Shown here: positions 8,750 through 17,346 of the stretch, one piece after another
Layout of the letters: every line of letters begins with the position of its first letter
How positions within the stretch are numbered: position 1 is the first letter of the stretch
Assembly: GCF_016461955.1 (NCBI RefSeq)
Contig: NZ_JADMNM010000001.1
Coordinates: 62,001 to 126,000, forward strand
DNA length: 64,000 nt
Direction of reading: 5' to 3'
Origin: Qipengyuania sp. YIM B01966
GTDB lineage: Bacteria; Pseudomonadota; Alphaproteobacteria; Sphingomonadales; Sphingomonadaceae
Notes under the pieces: generated by a model
Told to the model about the DNA's origin: nothing
Seen by the model: only the letters and a program-made list of their open reading frames with translations
Database searches by the model: none
Made by a program: the position numbers and the translations under genes

Positions 8750-9826
8750 TTACGCGCCCGCTCGGTTCGTCACCATTGCGGCCACCAACGCAGACAGCCC
8801 AAGAGCCGCAGCGAGCAGCAAGGAGTCCGAGGCTGCCGGCAGTGGCGCGCCCATTTGGTCCAACAGCAGCAGCGCCCGGCCGATCTGGGTCGATGGCAGC
8901 AGGCCGCCGAGCCACTCGATCCATTGCGGCATGGCTTGACGGGGCCAGGTTGCGCCCGAGAGGAAAAAGATCGGCAGCGAGGTAGGGATCAGCACCAGCA
9001 GCGCCTCGCGCGGGGAACGGAAGAGCGATGCGCCCAGCAGCGCGAACCCGGCGAACGCTCCCCCGCCGACCAACGCCACGATAAGCAACGCCGCCAGCGA
9101 AGCCTGGCGCGGCACGTCCTGCAAGACGAAGAACCAGCCGAAATAGACCAGCGCCAAAGTAGCGGAAATGGTGCCGAGAGCGAGCCACTGCCCGATCAGT
9201 TCGCTGCGCTGCACACGCCGATAACCGGCAAACAACAACGCCGCGCCGAACAGCAGGGTCTGTTGCAGGATCACCGGGGTTACCGCGGGAAAGATGTAGG
9301 CATCGTAGGCGAGATCGGGATTGAACATTGGTTGGCTGACCACGGTGAACGAGGCCTCCGGCACCGGAGCCCGCCGACCCGCGCCAAGATCGTCGCGCAA
9401 GCTGTCCGTCAAAGCCTCCTCGACTGCAGTGCCTATCGCCTTAGCGCGCACGAGGTAGGTGCCATTGACCCACACCGCGATGCCGCTGTTTTCGCCGCGC
9501 AGTGCGCGCTGGACCGTTCCGGCGGGCAAGAGGACGATGCCGTCCACTTCGCGCCGCATCAGGGCTGCTCGGGCCGCAGAGAGGTCGGATGCGTACGCTC
9601 CAACGCGCACTGCCTCGCTTGCTTCAAGCCGGGCGACCATGGCGCGCGTCAGCGGCGTGGGTGCTTCGTCCACCAGCGCAATGGCCACGTCCTGCGCGTG
9701 TCCCTGTCGATAGGGCGCGGGATAATACACGCCGTAGAACAACGCCGCGAGCACGATCATCAACACTATCTGGCGGCTAGCGGCGATCCGGCGGAAGGTG
9801 TCGACGAAGGAGGTGCGCACCGTCAC
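8750..9826 (-). CDS. ABC-2-type permease, second of two (efflux operon)
   Basis: A 358-residue inner-membrane protein of the ABC-2/YhgE-like permease group: one N-terminal membrane helix ('IVLMIVLAALFYGVYY'), a periplasmic domain of roughly 170 residues ('VAIALVDEAPTPLTRAMV') and a C-terminal bundle of about five helices, including 'FLSGATWPRQAMP'. The GTG start at 9826 overlaps the stop of the upstream permease by 4 bp (GTGA), and 'VRTSFVDTFRRIAAS' looks like a normal permease N terminus. It is the last gene of the tetR-tolC-hlyD-permease-permease operon. No nucleotide-binding subunit is encoded beside it, which is unusual if it is a true ABC exporter. Confidence 0.85.
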   Translation of the reverse strand: MTVRTSFVDTFRRIAASRQIVLMIVLAALFYGVYYPAPYRQGHAQDVAIALVDEAPTPLTRAMVARLEASEAVRVGAYASDLSAARAALMRREVDGIVLLPAGTVQRALRGENSGIAVWVNGTYLVRAKAIGTAVEEALTDSLRDDLGAGRRAPVPEASFTVVSQPMFNPDLAYDAYIFPAVTPVILQQTLLFGAALLFAGYRRVQRSELIGQWLALGTISATLALVYFGWFFVLQDVPRQASLAALLIVALVGGGAFAGFALLGASLFRSPREALLVLIPTSLPIFFLSGATWPRQAMPQWIEWLGGLLPSTQIGRALLLLDQMGAPLPAASDSLLLAAALGLSALVAAMVTNRAGA

Positions 9827-10956
9827 GGCATCTGGTCCCGATCCGACGTCAGCCCGGCGATCGCGAGCGCGGCGAGCGCGTAGAAGGTCAGCAATATCAC
9901 GCTCCTGATCGCCAACACCGTCGGCGCACCAAGGAACTGATCCATCTGCGCTTCGAGATAATGCGTAAAAGGTAGCGCATAGTGCCAGATTCTCGCTGGC
10001 AGCGACGCGCCATCGATTGGCAGCGAGCCTCCAGAATATGCCAGCGCCGAACCGGCATAAAGCGCGCTGACCGAGTAGGCGATCACATCCTTGCGCGATG
10101 TGGCGACCAGCGCCAGCGAGATCGCCAGCGTCGCCGCCAGCAGCGCCACTTGTGCGGCGTAGGTCGCGGGCAGTGACCCCGCCATTCGCCAGCCTTTTAC
10201 GCCCACCAGCCAGATCATCCATGCAGCGCCCCACCATGCCAGTATGGCAAGGTATGGGATAGCCTTGCCCGCGAGCGCGACCGCTCCGCCCCCGGTCTCA
10301 GCGCGCCACCGAGCGAGGCTCGCCCCGTCAAGTTCACGCGCCATCGCGAATACGCCGACGCACGCCGCAACAAGATGCAAGATTGCAGGTTGTATCAAAG
10401 CCTGCAGGAACCATTCGAAGCTCGCCTGTGGGTTGAACAGCACTGATACCTGGACCTGTGGCAGAGCAATGCGATCGATGGGTAGCCCAGCGCGGCGCGC
10501 GCGCTCCATCGCCTCCTGCCGCATCGCCCCCGTCAGCGCGGTTTCGAATGTTTGCGCGAGCACCGAACCCACGCTGAGATAGGCGGCGTTGTAAAATATC
10601 CGCACCGGCTGGCGATTGTCTGCCGCCCCGGCCGGCTCGCCGAACCCGGCGGGTATCTGCGCGTAAGCCCACAACTCGCCGCGCCGCATTGCAACTTCCG
10701 CGGCAAATGCGCTGGGCGGGGCGGGAACGATCCGAAGCTCTGGGCGAGCCGCCAGCAGCGCGGTGACCGAACGACTGACCGGGCTCTGTGCCTCGTCCAC
10801 TACCGCCACCGGTAGCCCCTCGAGGGCGCCGCGCGACAGCATGGCGGCGATCAGAACCAGCGAGGAAAGCGGAACGAGGATCAGCGCCACCAGCATGATC
10901 CGCGAGCCGAAGATAAAGCGTGCTTCGCGCTCGGCGACGGCGAGCAGCCGCATCAT
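9823..10956 (-). CDS. ABC-2-type permease, first of two (efflux operon)
   Basis: A 377-residue inner-membrane protein paralogous to the next gene: an N-terminal helix ('IMLVALILVPLSSLVLIAAM'), a periplasmic domain ('LPVAVVDEAQSPVSRSVTA') and C-terminal helices including 'SVILLTFYALAALAIAGL'. Family members such as YbhS/YbhR work as a heterodimer with a membrane-fusion protein and TolC to export drugs or lipophilic compounds. It overlaps both the hlyD-like gene upstream and the second permease downstream by 4 bp. The matching ATPase is absent from the operon. Confidence 0.85.
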   Translation of the reverse strand: MMRLLAVAEREARFIFGSRIMLVALILVPLSSLVLIAAMLSRGALEGLPVAVVDEAQSPVSRSVTALLAARPELRIVPAPPSAFAAEVAMRRGELWAYAQIPAGFGEPAGAADNRQPVRIFYNAAYLSVGSVLAQTFETALTGAMRQEAMERARRAGLPIDRIALPQVQVSVLFNPQASFEWFLQALIQPAILHLVAACVGVFAMARELDGASLARWRAETGGGAVALAGKAIPYLAILAWWGAAWMIWLVGVKGWRMAGSLPATYAAQVALLAATLAISLALVATSRKDVIAYSVSALYAGSALAYSGGSLPIDGASLPARIWHYALPFTHYLEAQMDQFLGAPTVLAIRSVILLTFYALAALAIAGLTSDRDQMP

Positions 10957-12119
10957 TGCGGCCAGTCGAACAGCACGCTCATGCCCGGGCGCAGGTCGCC
11001 CACCCGCGCCAGCGGCTCGAGCTTCACCTCGAAGGTGCGAGCATCGAAGCCCGTGCTCTGGCGCGTAGCGCGTTCGCTGGTGAAGCCGGCCTGCACCGAA
11101 ATCGACGTCACCCGGAAGCGCACGCCGGCATTCCCCAACGCAGGCACGCGCCCGGTCAGCACCTTGCCCTTGTTGATGCCTGCGTAGTCTTTCTCCGACA
11201 CGCGCAGTGTGACGTGCGGATTTGCGACGTCGACGATCTGGAACAGGGGGACTCCCGGCGCCACGACCTCGCCCGGCTCAATCAGCCGCCGCGCGATCTC
11301 GCCGCTGACAGGGGCCACGACGGTTTCCTCTTGCGCGAGCTGGCGCGCAGTGTCGACGCGGTCCTGCGCGGCCCGCGCGCGGATGTCGGCAATTGCCTGC
11401 GTTTCGGACCGCCGCCCCGCCAGCGCCTTGTAGTATTGCGCCTGCGCGGCGGATGCATTGGCGCGGGCCGCGCGGTCAGCGGCCATCGCCTCGTCGCGCC
11501 GCTGAGCCGAGACTACCCCCTGAGCATAGAGCCGGCTCATCCGCCCAGCCGTTACCGAGGCGAGCTCGGCCGCGGCCTGGGCTGCCGTCGCCGCCCCGCG
11601 CAACGTATCGACATCCTCGCTGCGCGCCCCGGCGGCGATCATCGCATCCATCTGGCGCGCAGCGTCGAGTTGCGCCTCGCTCTGGGCGACGGCCGCGTCG
11701 CGCAACGGTGAAGAAAGCCGAGCAAGAATGTCGCCGGCCCGGACCATGGCGCCCTCATCAGGGCCAACGCTCTCGACGCGGGCCAGCGCGCGCGTGGCGA
11801 CATTGACCTCACGCGCCTCGATTGTGCCCTGGAGCGGCACCGCTTGGGGCCGTGAGGAATACCACAGCCCCGTCAAGGCCAACACTGCCAGCGCGGCAAG
11901 AGCCCACAACAGCCAAGGCGCGCGCCTGCCGTGCTCTGGGGGCTCGTCGGCGATGGCAGTCGCGGTTGGGGCTGTATCGCCCGAAGGTGGGACCGGCGGG
12001 CCGGTGGTGGGTTCCATTTCGACAGCCGGTGCCGGAGGGATAACCTCCGGTGCCAGCGCAGCGGAGTCCGACGATTGCAACTTGGGATGGTCGGGGCCTG
12101 TTTCAGTGGGTCTACTCAT
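10953..12119 (-). CDS. HlyD/EmrA-type membrane fusion protein
   Basis: A 388-residue periplasmic adaptor linking the inner-membrane permeases to the TolC channel. It has a long, acidic and proline-rich cytoplasmic N terminus (about 65 residues), one membrane helix ('APWLLWALAALAVLALTGLW', about 69-88), then the biotinyl-lipoyl and hairpin regions ('GTIEAREVNVATRALARV', 'VVAPVSGEIARRLIEPGEVV') and a beta-barrel end. The cytoplasmic tail is longer than in most family members. Start codon ATG; 4-bp overlap with the tolC-like gene upstream and with the permease downstream, so the operon is tightly coupled. Confidence 0.88.
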   Translation of the reverse strand: MSRPTETGPDHPKLQSSDSAALAPEVIPPAPAVEMEPTTGPPVPPSGDTAPTATAIADEPPEHGRRAPWLLWALAALAVLALTGLWYSSRPQAVPLQGTIEAREVNVATRALARVESVGPDEGAMVRAGDILARLSSPLRDAAVAQSEAQLDAARQMDAMIAAGARSEDVDTLRGAATAAQAAAELASVTAGRMSRLYAQGVVSAQRRDEAMAADRAARANASAAQAQYYKALAGRRSETQAIADIRARAAQDRVDTARQLAQEETVVAPVSGEIARRLIEPGEVVAPGVPLFQIVDVANPHVTLRVSEKDYAGINKGKVLTGRVPALGNAGVRFRVTSISVQAGFTSERATRQSTGFDARTFEVKLEPLARVGDLRPGMSVLFDWPQ

Positions 12120-13570
12120 GGGATGGTCAACCTTGCAGGATCCTCCGCGAAATCGGCGAAACGGCCAGGGGAGCCGCTAATCGCCAGTAGCGCGGCGAGC
12201 GCGACATCGTATTCGTACGCCGCCGTGGCCCGCTGGGTCTGTGCCAGCGCGAGCGCGGTCTGTGCATCGGTGACCTGTGCCGCGGTGCCTTCGCCTTCAC
12301 GGAAAGCGATCTCGTTGACCCGCAAATTTTCTGCAGCCGCGGCCAGACTGCTGTCCATCGAAAGGAACGCGCGGCGCGCGTTTTCTACCAGCAAGCGGCT
12401 GCTCTCGACTTCGCCGGCCACGCGATCGTCGGTCTGCTCCGCACGCAGCCGTGCCGCTTGGCGCCGTGCGACAGCGGCCGCGACCAGCTCGCGCCTGTTG
12501 ACCGCTGTCATCAGCGGCACGCGCACGGTCACACCCACGACCCAGTCGGGATCAACCGGCATGGACTGCTGCGGGGAGGCGCTCACCGAACCGAAGGCGT
12601 ATGCGGTAGGTCGTGTTGTTGACCGCGCCAGGCGTTCGCTGGCTGCGGCCGCCTGCTCCGCTCCGCGCGTCAGGAGCGCCTGTCCGTTGCTGCCGGACGT
12701 CGCCTCGCTTTCCGGCACCGGCGCGGGATTGACGAACAGGGGAGTTGCGAGCTCCTGTGCGGGTCGGCGGGTCAGCCGGACCAACGCCAGCCGCGCCATT
12801 TCGCGATCGCGCTCCGCCCGCTCGACGGCGCGCTGGGCTGCGTCGCGCGCGACAATCGCTTGCAGCGTGACCGAACGCGCGATGACGCCCTCGCGCTCCA
12901 TAGCGCGCGCGTTGTTGAGATGGCGCTCAGCCGATTGCAGCGTCTGCTGCGCCGATCCCGCCAGCACGTCGGCCAACTGGGCACCGAAATACACTTGGGC
13001 CAGACGCACTGTATCGGCCTGCCGCGCGACGTCGCGAACGCCCATGGCAAGCACGACCTGTGCATTCGCGGCATCGCGCACCGCCTCCAGAGCGCCACCG
13101 GTGTAAAGCGGCATCACCGCGGTAAGGTTGGGCCGCACTATCGTGTCACGCGCGGTATAATCGTAGCGATCGGGAATCGCCGACAGCAGCCCCGGCACCG
13201 CCGCGCCGATGCGCCCGGTAACGGCTTCGACTATGCTGGCAAAAGCGGGCGGGAACTGCCCCGACAGCGACGCGAGGTAGCTATCGATTTCGCTTTCGAC
13301 GCGCATCTTGGACCCGGACAGGTCGAGCCCGAGCGTCTTCTCGTAGGCGATGAGCGAGGCCGAAGCAGTGACCGTGGGACGATAAAGGTGTGCCACCGCC
13401 TCCGCTTGATGTTCCGCCGCGCGCACCTCCGCATCCGCGGCTGCAGTGCCGGCGGGGGAGGCATTCATGGCCGTCTGTGCCGCGCGGAAGTCGAGCGGTT
13501 GCTGAGCAAGCGCGCCGGTTGGGATCGCGACGGCCAAAGTGAGCGCGAAAACGCGAGCGCTGTACCTCAT
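12116..13570 (-). CDS. TolC-family outer-membrane efflux protein
   Basis: A 484-residue outer-membrane channel with a Sec signal peptide ('MRYSARVFALTLAVAIPTGALAQQ', cleavage after ALA). The mature protein is rich in Ala, Gln and Arg with long alpha-helical segments arranged in two TolC repeats (e.g. 'VRLAQVYFGAQLADVLAGSA' and 'TAAQVTDAQTALALAQTQ'). The start at 13570 is chosen because the signal peptide begins there and its ATG overlaps the TetR stop (ATGA). It supplies the outer-membrane exit duct for the pump encoded downstream. Confidence 0.9.
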   Translation of the reverse strand: MRYSARVFALTLAVAIPTGALAQQPLDFRAAQTAMNASPAGTAAADAEVRAAEHQAEAVAHLYRPTVTASASLIAYEKTLGLDLSGSKMRVESEIDSYLASLSGQFPPAFASIVEAVTGRIGAAVPGLLSAIPDRYDYTARDTIVRPNLTAVMPLYTGGALEAVRDAANAQVVLAMGVRDVARQADTVRLAQVYFGAQLADVLAGSAQQTLQSAERHLNNARAMEREGVIARSVTLQAIVARDAAQRAVERAERDREMARLALVRLTRRPAQELATPLFVNPAPVPESEATSGSNGQALLTRGAEQAAAASERLARSTTRPTAYAFGSVSASPQQSMPVDPDWVVGVTVRVPLMTAVNRRELVAAAVARRQAARLRAEQTDDRVAGEVESSRLLVENARRAFLSMDSSLAAAAENLRVNEIAFREGEGTAAQVTDAQTALALAQTQRATAAYEYDVALAALLAISGSPGRFADFAEDPARLTIP

Positions 13571-14199
13571 GCGCGTGTCTCCAGCATGGCGCGAAGGCAA
13601 GTGATGAATAACTCCCTTGCAGGCAGGACCGGCTCGCCCGCCATTTCGTCTCGCAAGGCAATGCCGCGCCACAGGATCAGCAGCGCCTCGACAATGGCTT
13701 GAGGCGAAAACTTGGGCGCGAGACCATAGTGTTCGATGACATTCCTGAGCCAGGCTGCGAAAAGGCGATCGATCCGCGCTTCGGCGGCTGCCAACCGGCG
13801 CGCGAAAGTAGGATCGCGCAGCCCCTCCAGGCGCAGCTCGATCGCCATCCGGGCCCACTCGTGTCGTCCAGCCACGGTAGACAGCCAGTCTCCGACCCGC
13901 TCCAGCGTGTCGTCTAGGTCATCGGTGCCGAAGTCCGTCGTCAGCTCGCCCAATGATCGCGCCCGTTCGGCCAGGTTGCGCTCCATAAGCGCCAGCAGAA
14001 GCTCCTCGCGCGAGGCAAAGTTTGAGTAAAACGCGCCTTGGGTGAAACCAGCGCGGGCACACACAGCGCGCAGCGACAGGCCCGCCAGCGACGATTCGAG
14101 GATCATCGCTTCTGCCGCATCAAGCAGCGCGGCCCTTGTGACAGCCTGCGATACTTCGCGGCTTAGAGGTCGAACAGTGGCTGATCTGACAGCGGCCAT
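13567..14199 (-). CDS. TetR-family repressor of the efflux operon
   Basis: A 210-residue regulator with an N-terminal TetR helix-turn-helix ('TRAALLDAAEAMILESSLAGL' region, then 'VCARAGFTQGAFYSNFASREEL', about residues 24-70) and a C-terminal ligand-binding domain. It is the first gene of the operon, so it probably represses its own transcription as well as the pump. A perfect 12-bp palindrome lies 23 bp upstream of its ATG (14222-14233). The inducer is unknown; relatives in such clusters sense the exported compound. Confidence 0.9.
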   Translation of the reverse strand: MAAVRSATVRPLSREVSQAVTRAALLDAAEAMILESSLAGLSLRAVCARAGFTQGAFYSNFASREELLLALMERNLAERARSLGELTTDFGTDDLDDTLERVGDWLSTVAGRHEWARMAIELRLEGLRDPTFARRLAAAEARIDRLFAAWLRNVIEHYGLAPKFSPQAIVEALLILWRGIALRDEMAGEPVLPARELFITCLRAMLETRA

Positions 14200-14221
14200 G
14201 CGTCATTCGTAGAGATATCGG

Positions 14222-14233
14222 TTGAAATTTCAA
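14222..14233. promoter_or_regulatory. Candidate TetR operator (12-bp palindrome)
   Basis: TTGAAATTTCAA is its own reverse complement. One base beyond it on each side does not pair, and the next pair (G/C) does. It sits 23 bp before the tetR start, where a self-regulating TetR protein normally binds. It is AT-rich against a GC-rich background. Confidence 0.5.
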
Positions 14234-14483
14234 TCCGGCTTCGCGCATAAAGCTTGAGGGCATCCGACTGGACCGCTGCCGAGCCGCCAATGGGTATTCC
14301 CACCGCCGCATCCAAAGCTGCTGTCAGACAAGCGTATGACATAGATCGCTTCCGGGAAAGCCTGCTGATCCAAGGCTTGCTGTCAATCATCCCGCCCCGA
14401 TCTAACCGCACGGTGCCCGAGCATCCCGCCTTCGCCGGAGCAAGGGGCGGGTGCGGAGATACAGCCCTGTGGAAACCTGGCGG

Positions 14484-14573
<90 letters not shown>

Positions 14574-14769
14574 GCGAGGATCGTGCATGGGCACCGTGCG
14601 CCCGGCCGAAAATGAGCCGCGCGGTTAGCCGAGCCGCGGCGGCTTGCCAAGCCCTTTGCACATCGTTTGGCACCCGCCCGCGCTTGCTTGCGGCGGCGCA
14701 GCGGGCGCCTATATTGTCGCGATAGACCGGACACAGTTCTTTTCCCCGCAGGCTGGGCGCACGATCGAC

Positions 14770-15102
14770 ATGCCGCGTCATGCCAGCGCTCGTTTCGGAA
14801 TCGGCGACGTCGTGCGTCACCGGCTGTTCGACTTTCGCGGGGTGGTGTTCGACATCGACCCTGTCTTTGCCAATAGCGAGGAATGGTATGCGGCCATCCC
14901 CGCCAACGTCAGGCCGCGGCGAGACCAGCCCTTCTATCACCTGCTCGCCGAAAATGGCGAAAGCAGCTATGTCGCCTATGTCAGCCAGCAGAATCTTCTT
15001 GCCGACAGCGGCGGAGGTCCGGTCGAACACCCGCAACTCGCCGAGTTGTTCGATGAATTCACCAATGGCCGTTACAGAATGCGGCGCAAGCTGACACATT
15101 AG
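14770..15102 (+). CDS. hspQ: HspQ / YccV-like hemimethylated-DNA-binding heat-shock protein
   Basis: A 110-residue protein of the YccV-like domain family: 'FGIGDVVRHRLFDFRGVVFDIDPVFANSEEWY' and 'PFYHLLAENGESSYVAYVSQQNLL' are hallmark stretches. E. coli HspQ is a Lon specificity factor, and the same family was described as binding hemimethylated oriC DNA. The start at ATG 14770 gives the usual length; the frame continues upstream into the tRNA flank without conservation. It converges on the ABC-2 permease gene. Confidence 0.88.
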   Translation: MPRHASARFGIGDVVRHRLFDFRGVVFDIDPVFANSEEWYAAIPANVRPRRDQPFYHLLAENGESSYVAYVSQQNLLADSGGGPVEHPQLAELFDEFTNGRYRMRRKLTH

Positions 15103-15123
15103 CCCGCCGGAGCAAGCGAAGCG

Positions 15124-16014
15124 TCAGTCCTTCAACTTCCAGCCCGACCGCAGGATCAGATAGATCACTGCCGCGAGCGCAAGATTGAATACGCCGAGGC
15201 CGATGGCGCCATGGACCACCGCCATGTTGCTGTTGCCGATGTCGCTTTGCCCGAGGAAGCCAAAGCGAAACCCTGAAATGACATAGAAAAACGGGTTGAA
15301 CCGGCTGATCGACTGGAAAGCTGGGGCGAGATTGTCGATAACGTAGAATGTGCCCGATAGCAGCGAAAGCGGCGCAATCACGAAGTTGGTGATAGCCGCA
15401 TTGTGGTCGAACTTCTCTGCCCAGATCGAGGTCAGCAAGCCGATCAGCGCCAGCATCACCGATCCCATCAAGCCGAACCAGACGATGGCCCACGGATGCG
15501 CCGCGCCCAGAGTGACACCCGGATAGAACGCCATCGCCAGTGCGACTGCCCCGCCAACCAGGACCGCGCGCGTCACCGCGGCGGCGACGATGCCGGTCAT
15601 CAACTCCCCATCCGACAGCGGTGGCATCAACAGGTCGATAATCGTCCCCTGGATCTTACCTGACAGGAATGAAAACGAGGAATTAGCAAAAGCATTCTGC
15701 ATCATCGCCATGACGATCAGACCGGGCGCAATGAAGCTGGCGAAGGGCACGCCCAGCACCGTCCCCCCGCTCCGCCCCAGCGCGACGGTGAAGATCACCA
15801 AGAACAGCAGCGTGGTGACGGCCGGAGCCCAGATCGTCTGCGTCTGGACCTTGAGAAACCGGCGCACCTCCTTCATATAGAGCGCGAACAGGCCGATGCG
15901 GTTGATCCCGTGAATGACGGGCTGGCCGCGCGGCGCAAATCCGGGCCGCCTGGCGGCTGTTTCACCATCTGGCGCGGATGCTGGTGCGGCGTGGATGTGG
16001 GCTTGATCGGCCAT
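15124..16014 (-). CDS. ABC-2-type transporter permease (YadH/NodJ-like), standalone
   Basis: A 296-residue inner-membrane permease with a cytoplasmic N terminus of about 55 residues, then six predicted helices ('APAVTTLLFLVIFTVALG', 'FIAPGLIVMAMMQNAFA', 'LIGLLTSIWAEKFDH', and a last helix before 'YLILRSGWKLKD'). The ABC-2 signature region 'APLSLLSGTFYVIDNLAP' is clear. The start was taken at 'MADQAHIH' (16014); the upstream extension is arginine-rich and overlaps the gcrA promoter region. No ATPase gene lies next to it, so its partner must be elsewhere in the genome. Relatives export polysaccharide, lipid or drugs. Confidence 0.85.
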   Translation of the reverse strand: MADQAHIHAAPASAPDGETAARRPGFAPRGQPVIHGINRIGLFALYMKEVRRFLKVQTQTIWAPAVTTLLFLVIFTVALGRSGGTVLGVPFASFIAPGLIVMAMMQNAFANSSFSFLSGKIQGTIIDLLMPPLSDGELMTGIVAAAVTRAVLVGGAVALAMAFYPGVTLGAAHPWAIVWFGLMGSVMLALIGLLTSIWAEKFDHNAAITNFVIAPLSLLSGTFYVIDNLAPAFQSISRFNPFFYVISGFRFGFLGQSDIGNSNMAVVHGAIGLGVFNLALAAVIYLILRSGWKLKD

Positions 16015-16085
16015 ATCCCGGCGGTTACGGCGAAGCGCCCTCACTGGCAAGCTGGCAGGGGCCGGCGCGCAAAATTGGAATTTCG

Positions 16086-16787
16086 ATGAGCTGGACCGAC
16101 GAACGTATCGCCAAGTTGAAAGATATGTGGGAAGGTGGCGCGACGGCAAGCCAGATTGCCGACGAACTGGGCGGCGTCAGCCGCAACGCGGTGATCGGGA
16201 AGGCGCATCGGCTGGGTCTCAAGGCGCGCCCCTCTCCGGTCAAGGCAGGCGAAAAGAAGGACGCCCCTGCGGCGCCGGTCGTCGCAATCGCGGCGCCCGC
16301 GGCGCCAATCCGGCGGCCCCCGGTTTCCCGGCCCGCGGCAGCGGGGGCCGAACGCCGGCCGGCGACGGCTCCGTCTCCGGTCGTGCCGGCAACACCGCCC
16401 GCAACCGAAATGAATGCACCGCAGCCCTTGCCCAACCCCACCGCCGATCTGACCAAGGTTGTGTCCGTCGGCCCGGGCGGCTTCTTGCGACAGGGGCCGG
16501 GCGATCAGCAGGCACCCATCCCGCCTGCGCCGCCGCGCCGGCTTGTCCCGGCGAAACCGAGCCCCGAAATTGCCGACAAGACCAGCCTGCTCGATCTGTC
16601 GGACCGGGTGTGCCGCTGGCCGATGGGCCATCCGGGCGAGGCCGATTTCCATTTCTGCGGCGAAGCGGTCAATCCAGGGTTTCCCTATTGCGTCGAACAT
16701 TGCGGGAGGGCCTATCAGGCGCAATTGCCGCGCGGTGCCCGCCGCCCCCCTCCGCCGCTGCCTTATGGCGGGCCACGCGTCCGTTGA
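16086..16787 (+). CDS. gcrA: GcrA cell-cycle regulator
   Basis: A 233-residue homologue of Caulobacter GcrA, which binds sigma-70 RNA polymerase and recognises m6A-methylated GANTC promoters. The N-terminal DNA-binding domain (about 1-45) begins 'MSWTDERIAKLKDMWEGG' and continues 'SQIADELGGVSRNAVIGKAH'. A Pro/Ala-rich linker (about 46-165) follows. The C-terminal sigma-interacting part has 'CRWPMGHPGEADFHFCG' and 'FPYCVEHCGRAYQ', whose Cys/His residues are typical. It is longer than the Caulobacter protein because of the linker. It is divergent from the ABC-2 permease with only 71 bp between. Confidence 0.95.
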   Translation: MSWTDERIAKLKDMWEGGATASQIADELGGVSRNAVIGKAHRLGLKARPSPVKAGEKKDAPAAPVVAIAAPAAPIRRPPVSRPAAAGAERRPATAPSPVVPATPPATEMNAPQPLPNPTADLTKVVSVGPGGFLRQGPGDQQAPIPPAPPRRLVPAKPSPEIADKTSLLDLSDRVCRWPMGHPGEADFHFCGEAVNPGFPYCVEHCGRAYQAQLPRGARRPPPPLPYGGPRVR

Positions 16788-16811
16788 TTCCGTCTTCAGG
16801 AGCCTCTGACC

Positions 16812-17342
16812 ATGCCGATGAGCCTGCACGAAGCCACCATTCCCGGTTTCCTCCAGACCATCGGCGCAGTCAGAGGCCTCCTCGACAAGGTCGATAGCCA
16901 TGTGGCGAGCGGCGCGAGTGGCGAGGAAGAGCTGCTGAGCGCGCGGCTCGCACCCGATATGCTGCCCTTCAGCTATCAGGTAAAGAGCGTCTGGACGCAT
17001 TCGGCCCTCGCCGTCGAACGGTGCTTCGATGGGCGGTTCTCGCCGCATATGGACCCGCCGCCGCGCTCGGTCGGCGACCTGCGCGCGCTGCTGGACGAAG
17101 GCGTGCAGTCGCTGCGCGCTGTCTCGCCCGAAGCACTGGAGGATGTTGCCCAGCGCCCGATGGTGTTCACCATCGGCGAGGCGTTGCGGCTCGATTTCAC
17201 CGTGCAGAATTTCCTGCTCAGCTTCTCGCAGCCGAATTGTCATTTCCACGCGGCGACGGCCTATGCGTTGCTCAGGATGCAGGGGCTGCCGATCGGCAAG
17301 CGCGACTATATGGGCCAGATGCGCGTCGGCCTGCCCGGCTGA
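16812..17342 (+). CDS. DUF1993-type protein (DinB-like fold)
   Basis: A 176-residue soluble protein resembling the DUF1993 family: 'MSLHEATIPGFLQTIGAVRGLLDK' at the N terminus and 'NFLLSFSQPNCHFHAATAYALLR' near the end, where the family has a conserved 'PNFYFHxTTAYxILR' motif. The structural relatives are DinB-like four-helix bundles, some binding metal; the function is unknown. It follows gcrA by 24 bp on the same strand and may be transcribed with it. Confidence 0.8.
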   Translation: MPMSLHEATIPGFLQTIGAVRGLLDKVDSHVASGASGEEELLSARLAPDMLPFSYQVKSVWTHSALAVERCFDGRFSPHMDPPPRSVGDLRALLDEGVQSLRAVSPEALEDVAQRPMVFTIGEALRLDFTVQNFLLSFSQPNCHFHAATAYALLRMQGLPIGKRDYMGQMRVGLPG

Positions 17343-17346
17343 GTGG

